Assembly (NCBI GenBank): GCA_963666995.1
Contig: OY762941.1
Location: forward strand, 1,302,001 to 1,366,000
Direction of reading: 5' to 3'
DNA: 64,000 nt
DNA from: Syntrophobacter sp963666995
GTDB taxonomy: Bacteria > Desulfobacterota > Syntrophobacteria > Syntrophobacterales > Syntrophobacteraceae
The notes beneath the pieces are model-generated. The model was given only the letters and a program-made list of their open reading frames with translations. It did not search any database and was not told the origin of the DNA. Below, one piece after another: positions 27,599-35,808 of this stretch (positions are counted from its first letter, which is position 1; each line of letters starts with the position of its first letter). Made by a program: the position numbers and the translations under genes.

Positions 27599-28949
27599 AT
27601 CCCCGGCCGCCCCGCTAAAGGAAGTGGACTGGCTGCTGACGGACATTTCGTGGGTGGTAACCTGCGATGATGCCATGCGGTGCTTCCCAGGCGGGGCGAT
27701 CGCAATCGAAGGGAATACTCTCGCCGCCGTCGGCCCGTCGAATGAGATTCAATTACGGTTCAAGGGCCGAAAGCGGATGGATCTTTCCGGGTTCCTCGTT
27801 GCCCCCGGCCTCGTCAACACTCACGGCCACGCGGCCATGAGTTGCTTCCGGGGGCTGGGCGACGATCTATCCCTCGATCGCTGGCTAAGCGAGGTCATTT
27901 TCCCCGCCGAAGCTTCGTCCGTCACGCCGGAACTGGTGTATTTCGGGACGCTGCTCTCCTGCATCGAAATGCTGAAAGGCGGCACCACGACTTTCTGCGA
28001 CGGATATTTTTTCGAGGAAGAAGCGGTTCGCGCGGCGGATGCTTCAGGCATTCGAGGCGTCCTCGGACAGGGCATTCTGGACTTCCCGGCCCCGGACCAG
28101 CCGGACCCGAAGCGATCCAGGGAGAGGGCGGAAGCCTTTCTCGGATCTTTTCCGTCGAACGGCGGCCGCCTGAGGCCGTCTCTTTTCTGCCATTCCGCCT
28201 ATACGTGCGGGCCGGAGACCCTCAAGTGGGCGAAGTCGCTTTGCCGCGAGCTCGACCTCCTCTTTCAGATTCATGTTTCCGAGACGTCATCCGAAGTGGA
28301 TGAAGTGGAACGAAGGTACGGGCTTCGCCCGGTCCGGCATCTCGACCGGCTTGGCGTTCTCGATGAGAGGACGCTCTGCGCTCACGTGGTCTGGCCCGAC
28401 CCGGGTGAAATCGCGATTCTTGGCGCCCGTTCGGCGGGTGTGACCCATGTTGCCGAAAGCAACATGAAGCTGGCTTCCGGGGTCGCCCCCGTGCGGGAAC
28501 TCGCCGGCGCGGGAATCCGCATCGGCCTGGGCACGGACGGCTGCGCCAGCAACAACGACCTCGACATGTTCTCGGAAATGGACAAGGTGGCCAAGACCCA
28601 CAAAGTATTCTATAATGACCCCGTTCTCTGCTCCGCCTCCGAAGTGCTGGCGATGGCCACGCGCGGAGGGGCTTCCGTCCTGGGCTGGAGCGACGAAATC
28701 GGGAGCATCCGGGGTGGCGGGAACGCGGACATCATCGCGATCGATTTGAATCAGCCCCACCTCACCCCTCTCTACGATCCCATGTCTCACATGGTCTACT
28801 GCGCCGGTCCGGGGGATGTCCGCCATGTCTGGGTCGATGGCCGGCAGGTGGTCTCGGAGGGGAAGATCCTCACGGTGGACGAAGTGGCGGTCATGAAGGA
28901 AGTGACGAAAATAGCCGGGAGGATTCGGGAAAGAATTGGAACACCGTAA
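27564..28949 (+). CDS. Second amidohydrolase paralog, MtaD/SAH-deaminase type
   Basis: 461 residues, same family as its neighbour, with VNTHGHAAMS (HxH), the cysteine-rich FCHSAYTCGPETLKW in the place of EPHAPYT, QIHVSETSSE, and GLGTDGCASNNDLDMF. Because the His in the third motif is followed by Ser (CHSAY rather than PHAPY), substrate range may differ from the first copy. The start is probably the GTG at 27564, overlapping the upstream gene by 35 bp; no strong ribosome site is seen, and re-initiation after the upstream stop is plausible. The two copies are diverged along the whole length, so this is an old tandem duplication. Confidence 0.82.
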   Translation: MSANSQKKSGPESPAAPLKEVDWLLTDISWVVTCDDAMRCFPGGAIAIEGNTLAAVGPSNEIQLRFKGRKRMDLSGFLVAPGLVNTHGHAAMSCFRGLGDDLSLDRWLSEVIFPAEASSVTPELVYFGTLLSCIEMLKGGTTTFCDGYFFEEEAVRAADASGIRGVLGQGILDFPAPDQPDPKRSRERAEAFLGSFPSNGGRLRPSLFCHSAYTCGPETLKWAKSLCRELDLLFQIHVSETSSEVDEVERRYGLRPVRHLDRLGVLDERTLCAHVVWPDPGEIAILGARSAGVTHVAESNMKLASGVAPVRELAGAGIRIGLGTDGCASNNDLDMFSEMDKVAKTHKVFYNDPVLCSASEVLAMATRGGASVLGWSDEIGSIRGGGNADIIAIDLNQPHLTPLYDPMSHMVYCAGPGDVRHVWVDGRQVVSEGKILTVDEVAVMKEVTKIAGRIRERIGTP

Positions 28950-29093
28950 GCGGCCTCAGCGGCGCGACGGGGTCCCGGGCTTCCCGGGCAGCGCCGGCAT
29001 CGGGCTTTTGGGTGGTTATCTTAAAACCTCGTAACATTTCGGATTACAATATGAATGCAAGCAACTCGACATCAACACGAGAGAGGGGGGTAA

Positions 29094-30527
29094 ATGGCTA
29101 TTCCGGCCAATAAGACTAAAATCGTCTGCACTATAGGACCGGCTTCGGATTCCAGGGAAATCCTGGAACAGATGATCCTTGCCGGCATGAACGTGGCGCG
29201 ACTCAACTTTTCACACGGCGACTTCGCCGGCCACAGGGAAATCGTCGAACGCATCCGCGCAGCCGCCCGGTCAACGGGCCGCCGCGTGGCCATCATGGGG
29301 GATCTCCCCGGGCCGAAGATGCGCATCGGGCAACTGGCCCGGGAACCGGTCGAACTGAAGGCCGGGGATGCCTTTGTCCTCACCACCGAAGATATCGTCG
29401 GAGACGCCTCGCGGGTGTCCGTCAGTTTCGCACGCCTCCCGCAGGCCGTGAAGGCGGGCGACCGGCTTTTCCTGAACGACGGTTTTATCGAACTCGAAGT
29501 CACCGGCGTTGAGGGCAGCGACGTCCGGTGCCGGGTCCAAGTGGGAGGCGAACTCCGTTCCCGAAAGGGCCTCAACCTGCCGCGGATCGACCTCGGGATC
29601 AGCGCCTTCACCGAGCACGATCACGAGTGCCTGAAGTTTGCGAAGGAACAGGGGCTGGACGCCGTCAGTCAATCCTTTGTCGAAAACGCGGCGGACATCG
29701 CCACCGTCAGGAAGGCGGCCGCCGACCTGGGATACTGCCCCTTCATCATCGCCAAGATCGAACGGGCCGGAGCGCTCGACCAGATCGACGGCATCCTGGA
29801 AGCGACCGACGGAGTCATGGTCGCGCGCGGGGACCTCGGCGTCGAAATCCCCATCGAACGAATCGCCGCCGTCCAGAAGAACCTGACGAAAAAGGCAAAC
29901 CTGCTCGGCAAACCCGTCATCACGGCGACCCAGATGCTTGAGTCCATGACCGCAACCCGGCGGCCGACCCGGGCCGAAGCGACCGACGTCGCCAATGCGA
30001 TCCTCGACGGCACCGACTGCGTCATGCTCTCGGAGGAATCCGCCATGGGGAAATATCCTGTGGAATCCGTCGCCATGCTGGCGAAAATCGCGACGGCCAC
30101 CGAACCGCTCCTCACCAGGAGATTCCCCGGACAGCCGATCGGGTCCTGCGGATGCGAAGGGAGCGTAAGAATCGAGGACCTCATCGCCCTCAGCGTCGAG
30201 GCATCCCTGGCGCATTTCACGCCGGCCGCGGTCTTTGTCCCGACCCACAGCGGAACGACCGCCCGTACCGTCTCACGCTTCAGGCTGCCCGTGTGGATTG
30301 TCGCCGTCAGTTCCCTGGAACCGACGTGCCAAAAGCTCCAGTTTTCTTTCGGCGTTTTTCCGGTGCACGAACCCAACCATCCGGAAAACTGGAAGGAATT
30401 CACGCGCAACTGGCTGAAGGCCCATGGGCTCCCGGGCAACCTTGTCGTGGTGACCGAAGGACCGTCGTCCAGGAACCCGGAAACAAACAACCGATTGGAA
30501 ATCATCGACCTCGACCGCACCCGGTGA
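29094..30527 (+). CDS. pyk: Pyruvate kinase
   Basis: Transfers phosphate from phosphoenolpyruvate to ADP. 477 residues with TKIVCTIGPAS at the N-terminus, NVARLNFSHGD, and the substrate/metal region FIIAKIERAGALDQID. That is followed by VMVARGDLGVEIP and the CVMLSEESAMGKYPVE block. The C-terminal allosteric domain contains VFVPTHSGTTARTVSRF. Ribosome site GAGAGGGGGG lies just upstream. The final 25 residues extend past the usual end. It stands alone before the polyferredoxin/AOR pair. Confidence 0.95.
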   Translation: MAIPANKTKIVCTIGPASDSREILEQMILAGMNVARLNFSHGDFAGHREIVERIRAAARSTGRRVAIMGDLPGPKMRIGQLAREPVELKAGDAFVLTTEDIVGDASRVSVSFARLPQAVKAGDRLFLNDGFIELEVTGVEGSDVRCRVQVGGELRSRKGLNLPRIDLGISAFTEHDHECLKFAKEQGLDAVSQSFVENAADIATVRKAAADLGYCPFIIAKIERAGALDQIDGILEATDGVMVARGDLGVEIPIERIAAVQKNLTKKANLLGKPVITATQMLESMTATRRPTRAEATDVANAILDGTDCVMLSEESAMGKYPVESVAMLAKIATATEPLLTRRFPGQPIGSCGCEGSVRIEDLIALSVEASLAHFTPAAVFVPTHSGTTARTVSRFRLPVWIVAVSSLEPTCQKLQFSFGVFPVHEPNHPENWKEFTRNWLKAHGLPGNLVVVTEGPSSRNPETNNRLEIIDLDRTR

Positions 30528-30556
30528 AGCGGGGATCGATGAATGTGATTTCCCTT

Positions 30557-30575
30557 CTGCATTCCCACGCAGGAG
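30557..30575. repeat. Partial palindrome of family B
   Basis: CTGCATTCCCACGCAGGAG is the inverted 3' part of the element seen at 33042-33073 and 53014-53045 (TTCCCACGCTCCTGCGTGGG core). It lies in the 128-bp gap between pyk and the ferredoxin gene. Confidence 0.6.
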
Positions 30576-30655
30576 GGGCTGTTGCCCTTGTCATCCTGAA
30601 CGCAATTGCTCAGTGTGAGCCGGGCCGCCACGTTTTTACAACGAACGGAAATGCC

Positions 30656-31078
30656 ATGAAAATCCTTCGCGCAAGCCGTATGGAAAGGTGCATCGGCTGT
30701 TATTCGTGTTCGCTTGCCTGTGCAAGGCTCGTTCACGACAGCATCTCCTGGCACCGTGCGGGCATTCGGATTCGTTCGGCGGGGGGCCTCAGCACCGGGT
30801 TCGAGGCGCAGCTCTGCCTGGCGTGCAATCCGGCGCCGTGCGTTCACGCCTGTCCGACCGATGCCTTCCGGCAGCGCAAGGGAGGCGGGGTCAAGGTCAA
30901 GCTCGAATCCTGCATCCGCTGTGGAGCGTGCGCCGACGCCTGCCCCGTGGACGCCGTCTACATGGACCCGGAAAACGGGTTCCCGGCGGTCTGCATCCAT
31001 TGCGGACGCTGCGTTGCGTTTTGTCCGCACACCTGTCTCCAGATGGTCGACGTCATCGTCGGCGGAAACGGATCGTGA
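30656..31078 (+). CDS. Polyferredoxin with four [4Fe-4S] motifs, AOR partner
   Basis: Cytoplasmic electron carrier, 140 residues. Cysteines fall in four clusters: CIGCYSCSLAC near the N-terminus, CLACNPAPCVHACPTD, CIRCGACADACPVD, and CIHCGRCVAFCPH. It resembles the electron-transfer subunits that accompany tungsten aldehyde oxidoreductases, and the next gene, starting 1 bp after its stop codon, is an AOR. The start at the second ATG (30656, MKILRASRMERC) fits the family; the upstream part of the frame overlaps pyk and is not coding. Confidence 0.88.
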   Translation: MKILRASRMERCIGCYSCSLACARLVHDSISWHRAGIRIRSAGGLSTGFEAQLCLACNPAPCVHACPTDAFRQRKGGGVKVKLESCIRCGACADACPVDAVYMDPENGFPAVCIHCGRCVAFCPHTCLQMVDVIVGGNGS

Positions 31079-31079
31079 A

Positions 31080-32867
31080 ATGAGCCTCGAACCTTTCCGA
31101 ATTCTGATGGTGAACCTCGATGAAGGGAAGAGCGAAGTCGTCCGGTTCGGGGACCCCGGGGAACTGATCGGAGGAAGCGGGCTCGCCGCGGGGATCTATT
31201 CGGCCTACGGCTCCCCGGACGCCCCCGCAAACGATCCCCGGCAGCCTCTGATCTTTGCGATCGGCCCGCTCACGGCACACTTCCCGTTGATGAGCAAGAC
31301 GGTCCTCGGTTTCAAATCCCCCTACAATCAGCAATACGCCGAAAGCCATGCGGGGGGCCGGCTGGCGCTCGCACTGCGCTTTGCGGGCTACGACGCCCTG
31401 GTGATCGCGGGGGCGGCCAAAACACCTTCCTGCCTGATCGTCGGCGGGCGCACCGTTTCGCTCCAGGACGTTCACTACCTCTGGGGCCAGGACGTCCTCA
31501 TCGCGGGCAAATCGCTGAGGCGGCTTAACAAGGGCAACGCCGGACACCGCAGCATCCTGAGGATCGGCCCCGCGGGCGAGCGCCAGGCCCCGATCGCGGG
31601 CATCAATGTCGATACCTACCGCCACTTCGGACGCCTGGGCGCCGGCGCCGTGATGGGATCGAAAAACCTCAAGGGCCTCATCGTGCTCGGGGACGGCAGC
31701 ATCGACATGCCGAAGAACAGGGACTACGCCCTGCTCTACCAGGACATCTACCGGGAAATGACCGGGTCGGAGATGATGAAGAAGTACCATGACCTGGGCA
31801 CTCCCGAAAACATGATGCCGCTCAATGAAATGCAGGCCGTTCCGTGGCGCAACCTGCAGGCGACCCACGACGACCGGGCCCGGGACATATCCGGCGAACG
31901 GTTCGCCGACGAACTGCTGCTGCGAAAGACCGCGTGCGCGGGCTGCCCCGTCGGCTGCATCCATGTGGGGCTCCTTCGGGAAAAATTCGCAGCCGAGCAT
32001 GAATACCTCTACAGGCAGGTTTCCTACGACCACGAACCCATCTTCGCCGCCGGGTCCATGATCGGAGTCACGGAACCCGGAAGCGTCCTGATGCTCCTCG
32101 AAGAAATGGAACGGCAGGGTCTCGACGTGATGAGCGCCGGGGTCGTCCTTGCCTGGGCCACGGAAGCCATGGAGAAGGGTCTGGTGACCGAGAACGAGAC
32201 CTTGACGCCCCTGAAGTTCGGGAACCCCGAAGGCTACCAGCAGGCCGTGAGGCACCTCGGCAGGGGGACGAACGAATTCTACCGGCTCCTGGGACAGGGC
32301 GCGGAAGCGGCGGCGGCCCGCTACGGGGGCGGGGATTTTGCGTGCGTGCTGGGCCAGGAAATGGCCGGATATGCGACCGGCGAGGCGTTTTTCGTGTCCC
32401 AGGCATACGGCTTCCGCCATTCCCACCTGGACAGCGCGGGCTACAGCTTCGACCAGAAACACGACGCAAAAGACGACCGGGCGGCCGTGCAATACCTCAT
32501 CGAAGAAGAAAAACGGCGCGTTCAGCTCACCTGCATGGTTTCCTGCCTGTTTGCGCGAAACGTCTACACGGAAGAGCGCCTGCGGCAGGCCCTGGCAGCA
32601 ATCGGCAAGGCCGAACTTGCGGCGAAGCTTCCGGAACTCGCCGCGGCCGTCCAGGCGAAGCGCTGGCACCTCAAATTCCGGACTGGATACGATCCGGCAA
32701 GGATCGCGATCCCGGGGCGATTCAAGGAAGTGCGGACCTGGAAAGGCGCAATGGATGAGACGTACCTCGCGAACCTGTGCCGGGGCTATGAAAAAGCCAT
32801 AAGAGACATCGCCGGAACGGTCCCCGATCCTGTACCCGCGTCTGTGGGGAAACCCGCGGATACTTGA
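31080..32867 (+). CDS. Aldehyde:ferredoxin oxidoreductase (tungsten-pterin) large subunit
   Basis: Oxidises aldehydes to acids, or the reverse, with low-potential ferredoxin electrons. The 595-residue protein is typical AOR length: N-terminal domain with GGSGLAAGIYSAYG, the pterin-contacting region NVDTYRHFGRLGAGAVMGSK, and the [4Fe-4S] ligands C286, C289 and C293 in TACAGCPVGC, with a fourth candidate Cys in LTCMVSCLF. Coupled to the preceding polyferredoxin, so electrons probably pass AOR -> polyferredoxin -> ferredoxin pool. BamB-type benzoyl-CoA reductase subunits belong to the same superfamily, but no bam partners are nearby. Confidence 0.9.
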   Translation: MSLEPFRILMVNLDEGKSEVVRFGDPGELIGGSGLAAGIYSAYGSPDAPANDPRQPLIFAIGPLTAHFPLMSKTVLGFKSPYNQQYAESHAGGRLALALRFAGYDALVIAGAAKTPSCLIVGGRTVSLQDVHYLWGQDVLIAGKSLRRLNKGNAGHRSILRIGPAGERQAPIAGINVDTYRHFGRLGAGAVMGSKNLKGLIVLGDGSIDMPKNRDYALLYQDIYREMTGSEMMKKYHDLGTPENMMPLNEMQAVPWRNLQATHDDRARDISGERFADELLLRKTACAGCPVGCIHVGLLREKFAAEHEYLYRQVSYDHEPIFAAGSMIGVTEPGSVLMLLEEMERQGLDVMSAGVVLAWATEAMEKGLVTENETLTPLKFGNPEGYQQAVRHLGRGTNEFYRLLGQGAEAAAARYGGGDFACVLGQEMAGYATGEAFFVSQAYGFRHSHLDSAGYSFDQKHDAKDDRAAVQYLIEEEKRRVQLTCMVSCLFARNVYTEERLRQALAAIGKAELAAKLPELAAAVQAKRWHLKFRTGYDPARIAIPGRFKEVRTWKGAMDETYLANLCRGYEKAIRDIAGTVPDPVPASVGKPADT

Positions 32868-32940
32868 GTCCGGCAAACGTGGGAACGCAAAGCAGCCGGG
32901 GATAGATCGAGGCCGGATCTCCGAGACTGTGTCGTAATTC

Positions 32941-33165
32941 AAGGATACCCGTGAATTGCAAAATACCCGTCGCCCCGGCGAAGGCCGGGGTCCAGTGTCT
33001 TTCGTTGTAACATTGTGAAAATACAAGGTATTGTTGCTTTCCCTCGTTCCCACGCTCCTGCGTGGGAATGCAGAGGAAATGAGGCGCAGTAGGTCGAGCG
33101 GGTAACACGGACAACTCGTTGTCCGTGCGCGAAGCGCAAGAGGTTCGGAGGATAAGCTGAGAAGT
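32941..33165. repeat. Cluster of three interspersed repeat types
   Basis: In the 498-bp gap between AOR and glgX. At 32968-33000 lies a family C element (CCCCGGcgaagGCCGGGG core, then TCCAGTGTCTTT). At 33042-33073 is a family B palindrome (TTCCCACGCtcctGCGTGGGAA, shown in part). At 33100-33165 is the left half of a family A element, with CACGGACAAC/GTTGTCCGTG and GCGC-GAA-GCGC-AAGAGG but no right arm. Beyond it, near 33240-33260, is a further hairpin CCCACGCG/GCGCGTGGG. No gene is seen. Confidence 0.75.
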
Positions 33166-33365
33166 CGCGGGGGATTACGCCGGCTTCGGCTTTTCCTCCG
33201 GGCAGCGGCCCCTTCCTCGCCCCCGCAGGGTTTCGGCCCACGCGCCTGCGCGTGGGGGTGTGGGGGGCGCAGTTCCCCGCTCTCCTGAAAAACATCGTTT
33301 GTTGCTTTCCTGAACGCAGCTCAGCATAAGGGGCCGGCAATCCCCGGCGAATGGAGAGAGAAAAT

Positions 33366-35468
33366 ATGCACAGGGAAAATATGCCAGGACAACCATACAA
33401 CACAAGGCCCGGAACGAGGTATCCGGGAGGTGCGACCGTGTACCCGGACGGCGTCAACTTCTCGACGTTCAGCCGCTACGCCGACGAAGTCGAACTGCTG
33501 CTCTACGAACGGGCGGACAGCCCGGCCCCGTTCCAGGTGATCCGGCTCGACCCGGAGGTGAACCACACCTTTTTCCTGTGGCATGTCTTTGTCGAAGGGC
33601 TTACGGCGGGGGTCCACTACACCTGGCGGATCGACGGCCCGGACGACACGCGGCTGTCGGGCTTCCGCTTCAACCGGAAGCTGGAACTCCTCGACCCGTG
33701 GGCAACGGCCGTCACGCACATCCTGTGGGACCGCAGGCAGGCGATGAACGCGGCGGTCGAAAGCGCGCCCACGATGCGCGCCGTCGTCGTCGGAAACGGC
33801 TACGACTGGGAGGGAGACCGCTCTGTCAACCGCCTTCCCGAGAATACGATCGTCTACGAACTGCACGTCGGCGGCTTCACGCGCCATCCATCAGCCGGAG
33901 TGGCCCATCCCGGCACGTTCGTCGGGCTCATCGAAAAAATCCCGTATCTCAAGGAACTCGGCGTAACCCACGTGGAACTCCTGCCCGTCATGGCCTTCGA
34001 CGAACAGGACCTGCCGGATGAAGTGGCGGCCCTGGGGCTTAAGAATTACTGGGGCTACAGCACTCACAGCTTCTACAGCCCTCACAGCGGATACTGTGTG
34101 GCCCCGGAGGCGGGAACGCACGCGGATGAATTCCGCGACATGGTGAAGGCGCTCCACCGGGCCGGGATAGGCGTCATCCTCGACGTCGTCTTCAACCACA
34201 CGGCGGAAGGCGGCGCAGACGGGCCGACGATCAACTTCAAGGGTTTTGCCAACGAGACCTTCTACCACCTCGATCCGAACGACCGGAGCGTCTACCGCGA
34301 CTTCACGGGGTGCGGCAACACGGTGAACTGCAACCATCCGCTGACCGCGCGGTACATCCTGAGGTGCCTCGAGGACTGGGTGCGCGACATGCATGTGGAC
34401 GGCTTCCGGTTCGACCTGGCGAGCGTCATGGCCCGCGGCGAGGACGGCAATCCGATGCAGCACCCGCACCTTCCGTGGGACATCGAGTTCTCGGACGTCC
34501 TTGCGGAATCGATCGTCATCGCCGAAGCCTGGGACGCCGCCGGACTCTACCAGGTCGGCTCTTTCCCCGGCTTTCGCTGGGCGGAATGGAACGGAAGGTA
34601 CCGCGACGTCATCCGCCGTTTCGTGAGGGGGGAACGCGGGCTCGTCGGCCAGGTCGCAACGAATATCAGCGGAAGCAGCGACCTCTACGAACCCCAGTCC
34701 CGGTTCCCCACGAACAGCATCAACTTCGTGACCTGCCACGACGGGTTCACGCTCTACGATTTGGTGAGCTACAACGAGAAGCACAATGAAGCAAACGGGG
34801 AGAACAACCGGGACGGGACGAACGACAACCTGAGCTGGAACTGCGGGATCGAGGGGGAAACGGACGATCCGGGGATTCTGGCGCTTCGCGGGCGGCAGGC
34901 GAGGAACTTCATGGCGATCCTTCTTTTGAGCCAGGGCGTGCCGATGATTCGCGCGGGGGACGAACTGCTGAGGAGCCAGCGGGGAAACAACAACTGCTAT
35001 TGCCAGGACAACGAAATGAGCTGGTTCGACTGGGACCTCACCGGGAAAAACGCGGGGATGCTCCGGTTCGTGAAAGAGATGATCGCGTTTCGCAGGCGCC
35101 ATCCCTGCCTCATGAGGGACCGGTTCCTGACGGGGAGGATCCGGAAGGGAAGAAGCCTCCCGGACGTCGCGTGGCACGGGACCAGGCTGAACGAGCCGCT
35201 GTGGGGAGACGGCGGCGCGCAGGTGCTGGCCTGCACGCTGAGCGGCACGACGGAAGGCGAGGAGCACCTGCACATCATATTCAACATGTCCGAGAGCCTT
35301 ATCGAGATGCCCCTGCCTGAGATTCCCGGAAGGACCTGGCACCGGGCCGTCGATACGTGGGAACCGTCTCCCGCCGACATCCTGGAACCTGCGGACCAGC
35401 CCAGAGCAGCGGGACCCGCCTATCCGGCAAAACCCCGGAGCGTCGTGGTCTTCGAAAGCCGGCCGTGA
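33366..35468 (+). CDS. glgX: Glycogen debranching enzyme, GlgX type
   Basis: Isoamylase-family GH13 enzyme that removes alpha-1,6 branches from phosphorylase-limited glycogen. About 700 residues: an N-terminal CBM48 domain (about 10-125, beginning GTRYPGGATVYPDGVNFS), the TIM barrel with DVVFNHT, the nucleophile Asp in DGFRFDLASVMA (about D350) and the acid Glu in IVIAEAWD (about E387), FVTCHDGFTLYD, and a C-terminal beta domain. The ATG at 33366 has GGAGAG 7 nt upstream; an in-frame ATG at 33351 lacks a site. No other glycogen gene is adjacent. It lies just left of the CRISPR island. Confidence 0.93.
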   Translation: MHRENMPGQPYNTRPGTRYPGGATVYPDGVNFSTFSRYADEVELLLYERADSPAPFQVIRLDPEVNHTFFLWHVFVEGLTAGVHYTWRIDGPDDTRLSGFRFNRKLELLDPWATAVTHILWDRRQAMNAAVESAPTMRAVVVGNGYDWEGDRSVNRLPENTIVYELHVGGFTRHPSAGVAHPGTFVGLIEKIPYLKELGVTHVELLPVMAFDEQDLPDEVAALGLKNYWGYSTHSFYSPHSGYCVAPEAGTHADEFRDMVKALHRAGIGVILDVVFNHTAEGGADGPTINFKGFANETFYHLDPNDRSVYRDFTGCGNTVNCNHPLTARYILRCLEDWVRDMHVDGFRFDLASVMARGEDGNPMQHPHLPWDIEFSDVLAESIVIAEAWDAAGLYQVGSFPGFRWAEWNGRYRDVIRRFVRGERGLVGQVATNISGSSDLYEPQSRFPTNSINFVTCHDGFTLYDLVSYNEKHNEANGENNRDGTNDNLSWNCGIEGETDDPGILALRGRQARNFMAILLLSQGVPMIRAGDELLRSQRGNNNCYCQDNEMSWFDWDLTGKNAGMLRFVKEMIAFRRRHPCLMRDRFLTGRIRKGRSLPDVAWHGTRLNEPLWGDGGAQVLACTLSGTTEGEEHLHIIFNMSESLIEMPLPEIPGRTWHRAVDTWEPSPADILEPADQPRAAGPAYPAKPRSVVVFESRP

Positions 35469-35599
35469 TGGGGGAGGGGGAAGCCGGCCGTAAACGGGAA
35501 AAGGGAAAACAGGCCGGCGGCTGCCCGTGAGAGGGGGGAATAACAGGCCGTCACCGATACCATCAACTTGCTTTTGATGCGGGGAAACGCCCCAACAAA

Positions 35600-35808
35600 T
35601 GGATTTCATTAACTTATTTTTGATTTCGATTGGACACCGAAAAAAGGGGGAGGTTACCGCTTTTTGCTATGAGCTTGTTTTACGCGGGTTTTTCAGACAA
35701 AAACCGCTTGTGCGGGACCGTTTCGGGCGGTATAATCGAGGCGTTTTGGAGAGGTTACCGCTTTGGGCCTTGCAGACCCGCGCCGGGACTGGCCCCGGAA
35801 GTGCCAGA
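35600..35808 (+). promoter_or_regulatory. Leader of CRISPR array 1
   Basis: This AT-richer stretch aligns with the sequence just left of array 2 (51512-51681) over most of its length: GAAAAAAGGGGGAGGTTACC, the GCTATGA-CTTGTTTT region, GGGTTTTTCAGA, and TTTTGGGCCTTGCAGACCCG, ending directly at the first repeat. Conservation between two otherwise unrelated loci, and the position at the non-degenerate end, identify it as the leader. It carries GAGGTTACCGCTTT twice (near 35651 and 35753); array 2 has it once. Confidence 0.85.

Noticed and set aside
31053..33053. Open frame of 666 codons on the minus strand opposite AOR
   Set aside because: Antisense shadow; AOR motifs are complete on the plus strand.
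33891..35609. Open frame of 572 codons on the minus strand opposite glgX
   Set aside because: Antisense shadow of a clear GH13 gene.
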